Assembly (NCBI RefSeq): GCF_001514115.1
Contig: NZ_KQ948458.1
Span: 38,259-102,258, forward strand
Length of the DNA stretch: 64,000 bases
Direction of reading: 5' to 3'
Source: Streptomyces olivochromogenes
GTDB lineage: Bacteria; Actinomycetota; Actinomycetes; Streptomycetales; Streptomycetaceae
The notes under the pieces are model-generated. The model was not told the origin of the DNA, made no database searches, and saw nothing but the letters and a program-made list of their open reading frames with translations. Within the stretch, counting starts at the first letter, position 1, and each line of letters begins with the position of its first letter. This document shows, one piece after another, positions 1 to 8,383 of the stretch. A program made the translations under genes and the position numbers.

Positions 1-365
1 TCGGCCTGGACCCCGAACAGCGCATGCGGTTCAGGGAATTGATCGCTGAGTCGGGTGTGGGACGCACGGTCCTGCTCTCCACCCACCAGACCGAGGACGT
101 CGCGATGCTCTGCCACCGCGTGATCGTCATGGTCCGCGGCAGCATCCGCTTCGAGGGCACCCCGGCCGAGCTGACCGCGCGGGCGGCGGGGCGGGTGTGG
201 AGCAGTACGGCCCGCGACCCCGGCGCGAGAGCCGGCTGGCGTACGGGCACGGGTTCCTTCCGCAATGTCGGCGACCCGCCCAAGGGCGCCGATCTCCTCG
301 AACCGACCCTGGAGGACGGCTACTTGCTCACTCTCGACGGCGAGCCGGCGGAGGTGGCGGCATGA
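1..365 (+). CDS. ABC transporter ATP-binding protein, C-terminal part (cut by window edge)
   Basis: Only the last ~120 residues are inside the window. Reading begins just after Walker B with GLDPEQR (the D-loop region), followed by LLSTHQTEDV, which holds the H-loop histidine, and a typical C-terminal tail (EGTPAELTARA). As a cytoplasmic nucleotide-binding subunit it would power the membrane proteins encoded directly downstream; the next gene starts inside its stop codon (ATGA overlap), so the two are translationally coupled. The substrate cannot be told from what is visible. Confidence 0.9.
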   Translation, partial: GLDPEQRMRFRELIAESGVGRTVLLSTHQTEDVAMLCHRVIVMVRGSIRFEGTPAELTARAAGRVWSSTARDPGARAGWRTGTGSFRNVGDPPKGADLLEPTLEDGYLLTLDGEPAEVAA

Positions 366-1936
366 GCGAGCTGGTGACCCGCACGGTCGTGGAGGAGGCG
401 GCCCCCACGGGGGTGGAGCCGCCCGCCCAGGACCTGCACCCGAACAGGACGCGTGCCGTCATCGCCCTCGCCCGCTTCGAGGCACGCGAACTGCTGATGC
501 AGATCCCGGTGCTCGTCTTCCTCCTCCTGTACGTCGCCTACACCGGCTGGGGGATGTTCAACGGCCGGGAGGGCATGGACGACTATCCGGTCCTCCACGA
601 TGTCGACCGGTCCACCCAGACCGCCCCCCTGCTCCTCGCCCTCGTGCTGTTCGTCAGCATCAACCGCGCCGTGCTCCGCTCCCGCAGGCAAGGCACCGAC
701 CGGCACTTCGACGTGCTCGTCATGGAGCCGTGGCGGCGTTCGCTGGCCCACGCCCTGTCGGCCGTGCCGTTCGCGGTGTTCACCGCGCTGGTCGTGGGAT
801 TCGAGTTCACCTGGGCGGCCCTGAAGCCCGGCGCGGTCGGCCACGGCTCGCTCGCCGAACTGCTCGTGGGCCCCCTGTCGATACTCCTCGCCGGGGCCCT
901 CGGCGTCCTGGTCGCGCGGTCGATCCCCTTCACGTTCGCGGTCCCGCCCTTCGTCATCGGTATGTACGTCCTCACGACCCTCGTGGCCGCGAGCACACAG
1001 GGCACGCACTGGGTGCAGTGGCTGGCACCGGTGGTCACCGAGGAAGGCGCCCACCCGTTCCCCTCCGACCTGCTGGGCCGCCCGGCCGCCTGGCACGTGC
1101 TGTATCTGGTGGGGCTCATCGTGCTGCTGCTGTGCCTCGCGCTGCTGATCAACGGCGGTCGTACGCCCAGGATCAAGGCGATCACGGTCCTCGCCCTCGC
1201 CGTCATGGCCCAGGGCATCGCGGGGCAGGCCCCGGGTGACTCGGCCGCGCTGATCGCGGCCCGCGCGAAGGCGTCCGCCACCCCGGAGAAGGTGCAGACC
1301 TGCGTCGCGCACGAAAGGTCGACGTACTGCGCCTACCCCGAGTGGACCGGCCAGACCGCCGACTGGGCCGAGGTGGTCCAGCGCGTCCAGTCCCTCGCGG
1401 GCGGCCCGGCCTCGGCCGAGCGGCTGACGGTGCGCCAGCGGGTCGACGCCCGCTCCGGCCTGGAGAGCGACTCCGCGCTGGAGCCGGCCAAAGCGCCGGG
1501 GGTCGTGACCGTCGGCACGCGCTGGGGCGGCAACCGGATCCCGGAGTTCGCCGTGGGGGTGGCCTCGGTTCTGGTGACGGGGGATGAGACATCCAGCGGC
1601 GAGGTGTGCGACGCCCGCTCGGTGATCATCATGTGGCTGGCGCTGGGCTCGGAGTCCCACCCGCTGACCATGCTGCGCCATGTCCGCCTCGACGACTCCA
1701 TCACCGGCGGAGGGCTCGCCCTCGCGCCCACGAACCCGGTCTCCATGAACGCCGCGCAGACAGAAGTGATCAAGGAGCTGCTGCAGAAGCCCCGCTACAG
1801 CGTCATCCCCAAGGTGAAGGCCCACTGGGCGGAGCTCACGTCCCCCAAGACGACGACGGCCCAGGTGGCTCAGCTGCTGGGAGTGCCGACGCCCACCGGC
1901 CCGGGCGCGCTGAGCGTCAAGACATGCGAGGAGTGA
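362..1936 (+). CDS. ABC-2 type permease-like membrane protein with a large soluble C-terminal domain
   Basis: 524 residues starting with MSELV at the ATG that overlaps the ATPase stop. About seven hydrophobic segments lie in the first ~300 residues (for example IPVLVFLLLYVAYTGWGMF and YLVGLIVLLLCLALLI). The last ~210 residues are soluble, with two cysteines spaced as TCVAHERSTYC, so this part probably sits outside the membrane. The architecture fits the membrane subunit of the ABC system encoded with it. An in-frame upstream start exists but would place the N-terminus deep inside the ATPase gene. Substrate unknown. Confidence 0.75.
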   Translation: MSELVTRTVVEEAAPTGVEPPAQDLHPNRTRAVIALARFEARELLMQIPVLVFLLLYVAYTGWGMFNGREGMDDYPVLHDVDRSTQTAPLLLALVLFVSINRAVLRSRRQGTDRHFDVLVMEPWRRSLAHALSAVPFAVFTALVVGFEFTWAALKPGAVGHGSLAELLVGPLSILLAGALGVLVARSIPFTFAVPPFVIGMYVLTTLVAASTQGTHWVQWLAPVVTEEGAHPFPSDLLGRPAAWHVLYLVGLIVLLLCLALLINGGRTPRIKAITVLALAVMAQGIAGQAPGDSAALIAARAKASATPEKVQTCVAHERSTYCAYPEWTGQTADWAEVVQRVQSLAGGPASAERLTVRQRVDARSGLESDSALEPAKAPGVVTVGTRWGGNRIPEFAVGVASVLVTGDETSSGEVCDARSVIIMWLALGSESHPLTMLRHVRLDDSITGGGLALAPTNPVSMNAAQTEVIKELLQKPRYSVIPKVKAHWAELTSPKTTTAQVAQLLGVPTPTGPGALSVKTCEE

Positions 1937-1938
1937 CC

Positions 1939-2808
1939 GTGCTCGACGACGCGGGTACGGCCGGAAATGCGGAGAGTGCTGGCAGCACCGGGGATGCGGA
2001 GGGCGCCGGAACGGCGGGAAGCCGCGGAAGGGCTGGAACTGCGGGAACGGTGGGAAGCGGGGGAACTGCGGGAACGGTAGGAAGCGGGGGAACGGTGGGA
2101 AGTGGGCTGGCCGTGGGAAGTGGGGTGACCGCGGGCGGTATCCCGTCCCGGGGGCGCCCGTACACCGTGGCCCGCGCCATCCTCCGCCCCCTCTGGCGCA
2201 CCATCCCCCGGCGGGCGCTGGTGACCGGTGCCGTACTGGGGCTGCTGTTCGCCGGGATCCCGCGGCTGTTCTCCCTCCGGCTCGACACGTGGGCCGGCCT
2301 CAACCTCCTGCGGGCCGCCGCGCTCACCTTCGCTCTGGGCCTGGCCTTCCTGCTGGACGATCCGGCCCGGCACATCACCGCGGCGGTGCCGACCCGGCGT
2401 CCGGTGCGGGTCGGCCTGCGGGTGGCGCTCGTCGCCCCGTCGGCCGTGCTGTGGTGGACGGCGGCGCTGTTCCTCATACCGGAGCAGGCCCGGCCGCCGG
2501 TGGGCGCCGTGACCTTGGAGGCCGCCGCCACGGCGTTGCTCGCGCCGGCGGCCGCGGCGGTCATGGTGCGGTTCACCGACCGGGCCGAGCCGGGAGGCGC
2601 GGTGTGCGTCGGACTACTGGCCATGGCGGTGCTGGCGCACCTGCTGCTCCCCGAGCGGTGGACGCTCTTCCCCGCTCCGTTCGCCCCGCGCTGGGAGGGC
2701 GCCCATCAGACATGGGCGGTGATCCTGGTCGCGGCGGCGCTGGCCGGGGCGTGGTCCTGCGCGGAACCCCTACGGAGGTGGCGACCCGCCGCCTTCGCTC
2801 ACCGGTGA
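1939..2808 (+). CDS. membrane protein of the ABC operon with a Gly/Thr/Ser-rich N-terminus
   Basis: 289 residues from GTG 1939, chosen because GAGGAG at 1928-1933 lies five bases upstream; GTG 1933 (GTGA overlap with the previous stop) and ATG 1924 are alternatives. The first ~60 residues are low-complexity, built of repeats of the type GTVGSGGTAG, then six hydrophobic segments follow (for example ALVTGAVLGLLFAGIP, WAVILVAAALAGAWS). It is the third gene of the ABC operon and probably a partner membrane subunit. No family is recognised. Confidence 0.65.
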   Translation: MLDDAGTAGNAESAGSTGDAEGAGTAGSRGRAGTAGTVGSGGTAGTVGSGGTVGSGLAVGSGVTAGGIPSRGRPYTVARAILRPLWRTIPRRALVTGAVLGLLFAGIPRLFSLRLDTWAGLNLLRAAALTFALGLAFLLDDPARHITAAVPTRRPVRVGLRVALVAPSAVLWWTAALFLIPEQARPPVGAVTLEAAATALLAPAAAAVMVRFTDRAEPGGAVCVGLLAMAVLAHLLLPERWTLFPAPFAPRWEGAHQTWAVILVAAALAGAWSCAEPLRRWRPAAFAHR

Positions 2809-2872
2809 CACGAAGACGCGGGCGCGGACGGGCGGGGACACCGGACCGCCAAGGACACCGCAGACCGACATT

Positions 2873-2922
2873 CACCGGACCTGCAAGGACGCCGGACCAC
2901 CGGACCTGCAAGGACGCCGGAC
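2873..2922. repeat. 25-bp tandem duplication
   Basis: Two exact head-to-tail copies of a 25-base unit beginning CACCGGACCTGCAAGGAC (2873-2897 and 2898-2922), with looser ACACCGGAC echoes on both sides (2819-2945). It lies in the gap between two convergent genes, where nothing else is encoded. Confidence 0.8.
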
Positions 2923-2946
2923 CAGTAGAAGACACCGGACCGACGG

Positions 2947-3873
2947 TCAGGACTCGCTGCGGTACATCAGGTCCGTCTCGTGCGTGCGGAAGCCGAGCCG
3001 CTCGTACACGGTCACGGCCGCCTTGTTGTCGGCGTCGACGTAGAGCATGGCCGTCGGCAGACCCTGCCGGGCGAGGTGGCGGAGCCCGATCGTGGTGAGG
3101 GCCTTGCCGAGACCGCCGCCCTGGGCGCCCGGGCGGACTCCGAGGACGTACACCTCACCGAGGCCCTCCTCGGCGTGGACCTTCGTCCAGTGGAAGCCGA
3201 CGAGTTCGTCGCCGCGGAAGGCGAGGAAGAACCCGGACGGGTCGAACCACACCTCCGCCTTGCGGTCGTCCAGGTCGCGCTGGGTGAGGGAGCCCTGCTC
3301 GGGGTGGTGGGCGAAGGCCTCGGCGTTCAGGGCGAGCCAGGCCGCGTCGTCCTGGCCGGGCACGAAGGTGCGGACGTTCACGCCGTCCGCGAGCTTCGGT
3401 TCGGGCAGGTCGAGGTCGGTCAACGGCCGCCGCAGCTGGCGCAGTTCGCGGAAGAGGGTGAGGCCGAGGACCTGGGCGAGATGCCGGGCGGCGGAGTGAC
3501 CGCCGTGCGCCCACACGCGCAGCCGCTTGCCGGACTCGGCGAGCAGGGCCGAGCCCAGGGCCCGGCCGTGGCCGTGGCCGCGGTGCGCCGGGTGCACGAC
3601 CAGTTCGGCGGCCGGGGCCTCCACCGGGTCGGTGTCCTCCAACTGCGCGTACCCGATCAGCTCGTCGCCGAGGGTCAGCAGCAGATGGCGCACGCCCTCG
3701 CGGGCGCCGCCCTTCAGCTGGAGCCGGCCCTGCTCGGAGACCGCCTGCTGCCCGTCGGCCCGGGCGGCCTCCGCGAGCAGCCGGAGCACGTCCTCGGCCT
3801 GGGCCGGGGAGAGCGCGGTGTGGGTCTCGATGGAGCGGGTGAGGGCGTGGGGCGCGGTGTCGTCGCTGGTCAT
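2947..3873 (-). CDS. mshD: mycothiol acetyltransferase MshD
   Basis: 308 residues. It acetylates the cysteine of Cys-GlcN-Ins with acetyl-CoA, the last step of mycothiol synthesis in the cytoplasm. Two GNAT folds are in tandem, as in the family: an N-terminal half with HPAHRGHGHGRALG (degenerate CoA motif) and a C-terminal half with VLGVRPGAQGGGLGKAL and the ending AVTVYERLGFRTHETDLMY. The start MTSDD at 3873 is preferred over an in-frame ATG at 3984, because a TACCCT box lies 7 bases upstream with no ribosome-binding site, suggesting a leaderless mRNA. It is divergent from the 5'-nucleotidase gene. mshA, the first pathway gene, is ~52 kb away in this same window. Confidence 0.92.
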   Translation of the reverse strand: MTSDDTAPHALTRSIETHTALSPAQAEDVLRLLAEAARADGQQAVSEQGRLQLKGGAREGVRHLLLTLGDELIGYAQLEDTDPVEAPAAELVVHPAHRGHGHGRALGSALLAESGKRLRVWAHGGHSAARHLAQVLGLTLFRELRQLRRPLTDLDLPEPKLADGVNVRTFVPGQDDAAWLALNAEAFAHHPEQGSLTQRDLDDRKAEVWFDPSGFFLAFRGDELVGFHWTKVHAEEGLGEVYVLGVRPGAQGGGLGKALTTIGLRHLARQGLPTAMLYVDADNKAAVTVYERLGFRTHETDLMYRSES

Positions 3874-4073
3874 GGATACGAGGGTACGGCGCGGTGTTTT
3901 ACGGACAAGGAGTTGCGCGGCGTCGATGTGGCTCGTGGCGGGGTGAGGAGGGGCTTGCGTCAGGTGGTGGTGAGGCGATGGCAACCAGTCTGTAACCCCG
4001 AACCCCCTGTTGCGCTACGCGCGTTGATTCTAAAGTGCGCGTAAAACCACAGCCGTCCCACTGGGGGGAACCC

Positions 4074-5873
4074 ATGCTGCCGACGCCCCGGCACAGACGT
4101 ACCCATCGCATCCTCGCCGCCGCCGCTGGGCTGGCCACCGTCGGCGCCCTGGCCGCCGCGATGCCCGCGAGCGCAGGGCAGGACAGGTCGAACCCGCACC
4201 ACCACCCCGGCAGCGGCCGCTACCAGGACGTACAGCTGCTGTCCTTCAACGACCTGCACGGCAACCTGGAGCCGCCGGCCGGGTCGTCCGGCCGGGTCAC
4301 GGAGCTCCAGGCGGACGGCACGACGAAGTCGATCGACGCGGGCGGTGTCGAGTACCTCGCCACGCATCTGCGCCAGGCCCGCCAGGGCAACAAGTACTCG
4401 ATCACGGCCGCGGCCGGTGACATGGTCGGGGCTTCCCCGCTGATCTCCGGGCTCTTCCACGACGAGCCGACGATCGACGCGCTGAACAAGCTCGACCTGG
4501 ATGTGACGAGCGTCGGCAACCACGAGTTCGACGAGGGCGCCAAGGAGCTGGGCCGCCTGCAGAACGGCGGCTGCCACCCCACGGACGGCTGCTACGACAA
4601 GAAGGCGAAGTTCCGGGGTGCCGACTTCCCGTACCTCGCGGCGAACGTCACCGACGAGAAGACCGGCAAGCCGATTCTCAAGCCCTACTGGGTGTGGAAG
4701 AAGAACGGCGTCAAGGTCGGCTTCATCGGCGTGACGCTGGAAGGCACCCCGAACATCGTGTCGGCCGACGGCGTCAAGGGACTGAAGTTCGGCGACGAGG
4801 TCGAGACGATCAACAAGTACGCCAAGGTGCTCCAGCGCCAGGGCGTGAAGTCGATCGTCGCGCTGATCCACGAGGGCGGCGCGCCCGCGTCGACGGCGTA
4901 CAACTACGACTGCGACAGCCCCGGCGCCGGTGACGGCATCTCTGGGCCGATCGTCGACATCGCCAAGAACGTCACGCCGGCCGTGGACGCCCTGGTCACC
5001 GGCCACACCCACCAGGCGTACGCGTGCACCATCCCGGACCCGTCGGGCAAGCCCCGCATGGTGACGTCGGCCTCGTCCTTCGGCCGCCTCTACACGGACA
5101 CGACGCTGACGTACGACCGCTGGACCGGCGACATCGCGCGTACGGCGGTGAAGTCGGCGAACCACGTGGTCACCCGTGACGTGGCGAAGGCCGCCGACAT
5201 GACGTCCCTGATCAGCAAGTGGAAGACGCTGTCCGCCCCGATCGCCTCGCGTCCCATCGGCTACATCGCGGGCGAGATCGGCAACGCCGGCAACGAGTCC
5301 CCGCTCGGCGACATGATCGCCGACGCGCAGCTCGCGTACGCCAAGTCCGTCGACCCCGAGGCCGACCTCGCGGTGATGAACCCGGGCGGCATCCGCGCCG
5401 GGCTCACCTACGCGGCGAGCGGCAGTGAGGGCGACGGAGTGGTGACGTATGGGGAGGCGTACACGGTCCAGCCGTTCGCCAACACCGTCAACCTGGTGAA
5501 CCTCACCGGCGCTCAGGTGATCACGGCACTCCAGCAGCAGGTCAGCGGGGCCAACGAGGCCGCGCCGAAGATCCTGCAGATCTCCAAGGGCCTGACCTAC
5601 ACGCTGGACCTGACGAAGACGGGCGCGGCCCGGGTGGTCGCCGACTCGGTCAAGCTCAACGGCGCGGCGATCGACCCCGCCGCCACCTACCGCGTCGCGA
5701 TGAACTCCTTCCTCGCGGGCGGCGGCGACGGCTTCGCCGAGCTCGGCAAGGGCGGAGACGTCCTGGTCGGCGGCGACGACCTGGCGGCCTTCGAGTCCTA
5801 CCTGACGGCCAACTCCTCGGCCACGGCGCCGTACCCGGTGCCGACGGCGGACCGGATCACGGTCGTGCGGTAG
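4074..5873 (+). CDS. secreted bifunctional metallophosphatase/5'-nucleotidase
   Basis: 599 residues beginning MLPTPRHRRTHR, with a Sec signal peptide ending near MPASAGQ. A metallophosphatase domain follows with LLSFNDLHGNLE (first metal motif), GNHEFDEG and GHTHQAY, then a C-terminal 5'-nucleotidase domain (about residues 400-590) with NPGGIRAG and the substrate stretch NSFLAGGGDGF. It is expected to hydrolyse extracellular nucleotides for phosphate or nucleoside salvage. GGGGGGAA lies 5 bases before ATG 4074, which rules out the upstream in-frame ATG at 4035. A strong terminator follows. Confidence 0.9.
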   Translation: MLPTPRHRRTHRILAAAAGLATVGALAAAMPASAGQDRSNPHHHPGSGRYQDVQLLSFNDLHGNLEPPAGSSGRVTELQADGTTKSIDAGGVEYLATHLRQARQGNKYSITAAAGDMVGASPLISGLFHDEPTIDALNKLDLDVTSVGNHEFDEGAKELGRLQNGGCHPTDGCYDKKAKFRGADFPYLAANVTDEKTGKPILKPYWVWKKNGVKVGFIGVTLEGTPNIVSADGVKGLKFGDEVETINKYAKVLQRQGVKSIVALIHEGGAPASTAYNYDCDSPGAGDGISGPIVDIAKNVTPAVDALVTGHTHQAYACTIPDPSGKPRMVTSASSFGRLYTDTTLTYDRWTGDIARTAVKSANHVVTRDVAKAADMTSLISKWKTLSAPIASRPIGYIAGEIGNAGNESPLGDMIADAQLAYAKSVDPEADLAVMNPGGIRAGLTYAASGSEGDGVVTYGEAYTVQPFANTVNLVNLTGAQVITALQQQVSGANEAAPKILQISKGLTYTLDLTKTGAARVVADSVKLNGAAIDPAATYRVAMNSFLAGGGDGFAELGKGGDVLVGGDDLAAFESYLTANSSATAPYPVPTADRITVVR

Positions 5874-5914
5874 TCCCTTACGGAAAGTTCCTTACGGAGT
5901 TCCTTACGGAACGG

Positions 5915-5952
5915 GCGGGGCCGGTACGCGGACGCGTACCGGCCCCGCTTTT
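5915..5952 (+). terminator. rho-independent terminator after the 5'-nucleotidase
   Basis: Perfect 15-bp inverted repeat (GCGGGGCCGGTACGC at 5915-5929, its complement at 5934-5948) with a 4-base loop, followed directly by TTTTCTTT. Confidence 0.9.
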
Positions 5953-6144
5953 CTTTGACCTAAATTCTGTGTGAGTAGTGGATTGGTTCCACGGTCCATC
6001 TGAAAATTTGTTTCAGCCGTAATTCATTGAGGTCTCAGCCGAATTGGCGATTTCAAGGTCCCGGGTCCCGTAGTGTTTTCCATGTCGAAAGCGAACAGCG
6101 CAAACGACAAAGGGAATTCACCCGCAGGGAACAAGGAGACACCC

Positions 6145-6282
6145 ATGAGCTTCCACAAGATCGCCCCGGTCAAGAAGCACCACAAGCCGGCCCCGGCCCC
6201 GAAGAAGCCCGCGAAGCGCCAGCCCGCCAAGCCGGCCCCGGTGGCGCAGAAGCCCGGGCGCCGCCCTGTCGGCAACAAGTAA
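6145..6282 (+). CDS. small Lys/Pro/Ala-rich basic protein, copy 1
   Basis: 45 residues beginning MSFHKIAPVKKHHK and continuing with PAPAPKKPAKRQPAKPAP. There is no signal peptide, no hydrophobic segment and no cysteine; the charge is strongly positive. AAGGAG lies 8 bases upstream of ATG 6145, so this start is better than the in-frame ATG at 6073. The region before it (5955-6140) is unusually AT-rich for this genome and probably holds a promoter. A near copy follows at 6396 and an ABC exporter at 6629. Function unknown: exported peptide, nucleic-acid-binding or ribosome-associated protein are all possible. Confidence 0.75.
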   Translation: MSFHKIAPVKKHHKPAPAPKKPAKRQPAKPAPVAQKPGRRPVGNK

Positions 6283-6308
6283 GCAAGATCCACCCCCGAT
6301 TAACAGAT

Positions 6309-6371
6309 CCACCCGCACTCAGCGGTTCACCACCCGCACTCAGCGGTTCACCACCCGCGACCAGCGGATCA
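6309..6371. repeat. 21-bp tandem repeat, three copies
   Basis: Two exact copies of CCACCCGCACTCAGCGGTTC plus A (6309-6329, 6330-6350) and a third with a few changes (6351-6371), lying between the two paralogous small genes. Confidence 0.9.
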
Positions 6372-6395
6372 GTCAAAGCTACGAGAGGGAAACCC

Positions 6396-6536
6396 ATGAG
6401 CTTCCACAAGATCGCCCCCGTCAAGAAGCACCACAAGGCCGCCCCGGTCGCGAAGCGCCGGCCCGCCAAGCCGGCCCCGGTGGCGAAGAAGGCCGTCGCT
6501 CCGAAGAAGCGCCCGGTCAGCCGTCAGGGCCAGTAG
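6396..6536 (+). CDS. small Lys/Pro/Ala-rich basic protein, copy 2
   Basis: 46 residues; its first 14 residues (MSFHKIAPVKKHHK) are identical to copy 1, and the rest has the same Ala/Pro/Lys composition (RRPAKPAPVAKKAVAPKK). GAGAGGGA lies a few bases before the ATG. It is evidently a tandem duplicate, with the 21-bp repeats between the copies. The exporter gene begins 92 bases downstream on the same strand, so all three may be co-transcribed. Function unknown. Confidence 0.75.
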   Translation: MSFHKIAPVKKHHKAAPVAKRRPAKPAPVAKKAVAPKKRPVSRQGQ

Positions 6537-6628
6537 CAGCCCGCGCGAGGCGGGGTCCCCGGGAATTATCGGTTTCCGGTGGCCCCGCCTCGGCCATGTT
6601 CCGGACCGGAAAGGGAAGTTGATTTGAT

Positions 6629-8383
6629 ATGCGGGAAGTACGGGAGGCATTCGCACGCTTCTGGCCGCTGACGCGCGGCGACCGCAAATGGCTGCTGCTG
6701 ATCATCGGCTGCGTCGTCGTGGCCGCGCTCGCCGAGACGGCCTCGATCCTGCTCTTCGCCCAGCTCACGGACCACGCCCTGAAGGCCGGTTCGCTCTCCG
6801 CGTTCTGGGAGCCGGCCGGAGCCTGGCTGGGCGTCGCCGCGATCGGCGCGATCGTCGGCTACCTCGGCAACTCGCTCGCCGTGTGGACCGCGGAGAGATT
6901 CGTCCTGCGTCTGCGCGCGAGTGTCTTCCGGCACGTCCAGGACCTGCCGCCCGACTTCTTCCAGAAGCACCGCCAGGGCGACCTGGTCGAACGGCTCACC
7001 GGTGACGTCGAGGCCATCGAGCAGATGGTCGTGTCGGGTGTCGTCGGGACGGTCTCCGCCGCCTTCTCCGCCGTCTTCTACGCCGCCGCCGCGCTCTGGC
7101 TGCGCTGGGACCTCGCCCTCGTCACCTTCCTGCTCGCCCCCCTCTTCCTCGTCGCCGCCCGCCGGTTCGCCGGCCGCATCAAGACCGCCTCCCAGGAGGA
7201 GCGGGCCGCCGACGGCGCGATCACCTCGGTCGTCGAGGAGTCCCTCGGCAATGTGGTGCTGACCCAGGCGTACAACCGCCGCCGCGCCGAGGAGAAGCGG
7301 CTCGACCGCGAGGCGCGGGCCTGGATGCGGGCGTCGGTGCGCGGGGCACGGGCGAGCGAGATGTACGAGCAGTTCGTCGAGGTCGTCGAGACGCTGTGCG
7401 TGCTCGCCGTGATCGGCCTCGGCGCCTGGGAGATCTCGAAGGGGCGCATGTCACTCGGTCAGTTGCTCGCCTTCGCCGCGTTCCTCGGCTACCTGTACCC
7501 GCCGATCCGCAATCTGGGTCAGCTCGGTCTCACCCTCACCGCCGCCACCGCCGGCGCGGAACGCATCCAGGAGATCCTGGACACCGAACCCGCCGTCACC
7601 GAACCCGCCGAGCCCGTCCGGGAGTGGCCCGTGCACGGCTGGGTCAGCTTCCACGGCGCGTCGTTCCGCTACCCAGGCGCCGACCGCGAGTCCCTGCACG
7701 ACGTGACCTTCACCGCGGGACCCGGCGAACTCGTCATCGTCACCGGCCCGAGCGGCGCCGGAAAGTCGACGCTCTCCAAACTCCTCACCCGCTTCTACGA
7801 CCCCACGGCCGGCGTGGTCTGCCTGGACGGCGTCCCGCTGCCCGACATGTCCCTGGAGTTCCTGCGCGAGAACGTGGCGCTGCTGCCCCAGGAGACGCTG
7901 ATCCTGCACGGCACGATCCGCGAGAACATCGAGTGCGGCAGGCCGGGCGCGTCCCAGGCGGACATCGAGCGGGCGGCGACGGACGCGGTCGCGCACGACT
8001 TCATCGGCGCGCTGCCCGACGGGTACGACACCGAGATCGCGCCCGGCACGGCCACCCTGTCCGGCGGCCAGCTCCAGCGGATCGCGATCGCCCGCGCGAT
8101 GCTGCGCGCCGCGCCCGTCCTGGTCCTCGACGAGCCGACCGCCGGGCTCGACTCGATCGCCGCCCGCCGGGTGGTGCAGCCGCTGCGGCGCCTGATGGCG
8201 GGCCGTACGACCATCATGATCACGCACGATCTGAGCCTCGCCCCCGACGCCGACCGGATCCTGGTGGTGGACGGTGGCCGGCTGGTGGAGGCGGGCACGC
8301 ACGACGAGCTGATGGCGTGGGGCGGCGCGTACGCCCGGCTCGCGACGCCGGAACTCGACTACTTGGCGGCACGGAGCGTGTAG
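6629..8383 (+). CDS. ABC exporter, fused transmembrane and ATPase domains
   Basis: 584 residues. An N-terminal ABCB-type membrane domain with about six segments (residues 20-310) is followed by an ATPase domain with Walker A GPSGAGKST, the Q-loop LLPQE, signature LSGGQLQR, Walker B VLVLDEPTAGLDS and H-loop ITHD. Such half-transporters work as dimers to export lipids, drugs or peptides. It follows the two basic small proteins on the same strand, which makes them candidate cargo or partners (inference only). Its 3' end overlaps the convergent response regulator gene by 25 bases. AAGGGAAG supports ATG 6629. Confidence 0.88.
   Translation: MREVREAFARFWPLTRGDRKWLLLIIGCVVVAALAETASILLFAQLTDHALKAGSLSAFWEPAGAWLGVAAIGAIVGYLGNSLAVWTAERFVLRLRASVFRHVQDLPPDFFQKHRQGDLVERLTGDVEAIEQMVVSGVVGTVSAAFSAVFYAAAALWLRWDLALVTFLLAPLFLVAARRFAGRIKTASQEERAADGAITSVVEESLGNVVLTQAYNRRRAEEKRLDREARAWMRASVRGARASEMYEQFVEVVETLCVLAVIGLGAWEISKGRMSLGQLLAFAAFLGYLYPPIRNLGQLGLTLTAATAGAERIQEILDTEPAVTEPAEPVREWPVHGWVSFHGASFRYPGADRESLHDVTFTAGPGELVIVTGPSGAGKSTLSKLLTRFYDPTAGVVCLDGVPLPDMSLEFLRENVALLPQETLILHGTIRENIECGRPGASQADIERAATDAVAHDFIGALPDGYDTEIAPGTATLSGGQLQRIAIARAMLRAAPVLVLDEPTAGLDSIAARRVVQPLRRLMAGRTTIMITHDLSLAPDADRILVVDGGRLVEAGTHDELMAWGGAYARLATPELDYLAARSV

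Noticed and set aside
320..1825. 501-codon reverse ORF opposite the ABC permease gene
   Set aside because: Charged, His/Arg/Gly-rich translation typical of antisense frames in high-GC DNA; the forward frame has TM segments and coupled starts.
4009..4036. Sigma-70 type promoter TTGCGC-16-TAAAGT before the 5'-nucleotidase
   Set aside because: Possible but the boxes are poor and other AT-rich positions compete; not annotated as a feature.
6027..6536. 169-codon ORF covering both small basic proteins
   Set aside because: It reads copy 1 in a shifted frame and joins copy 2 through the 21-bp repeats; the separate ATGs each have a ribosome-binding site and the shared N-terminus.
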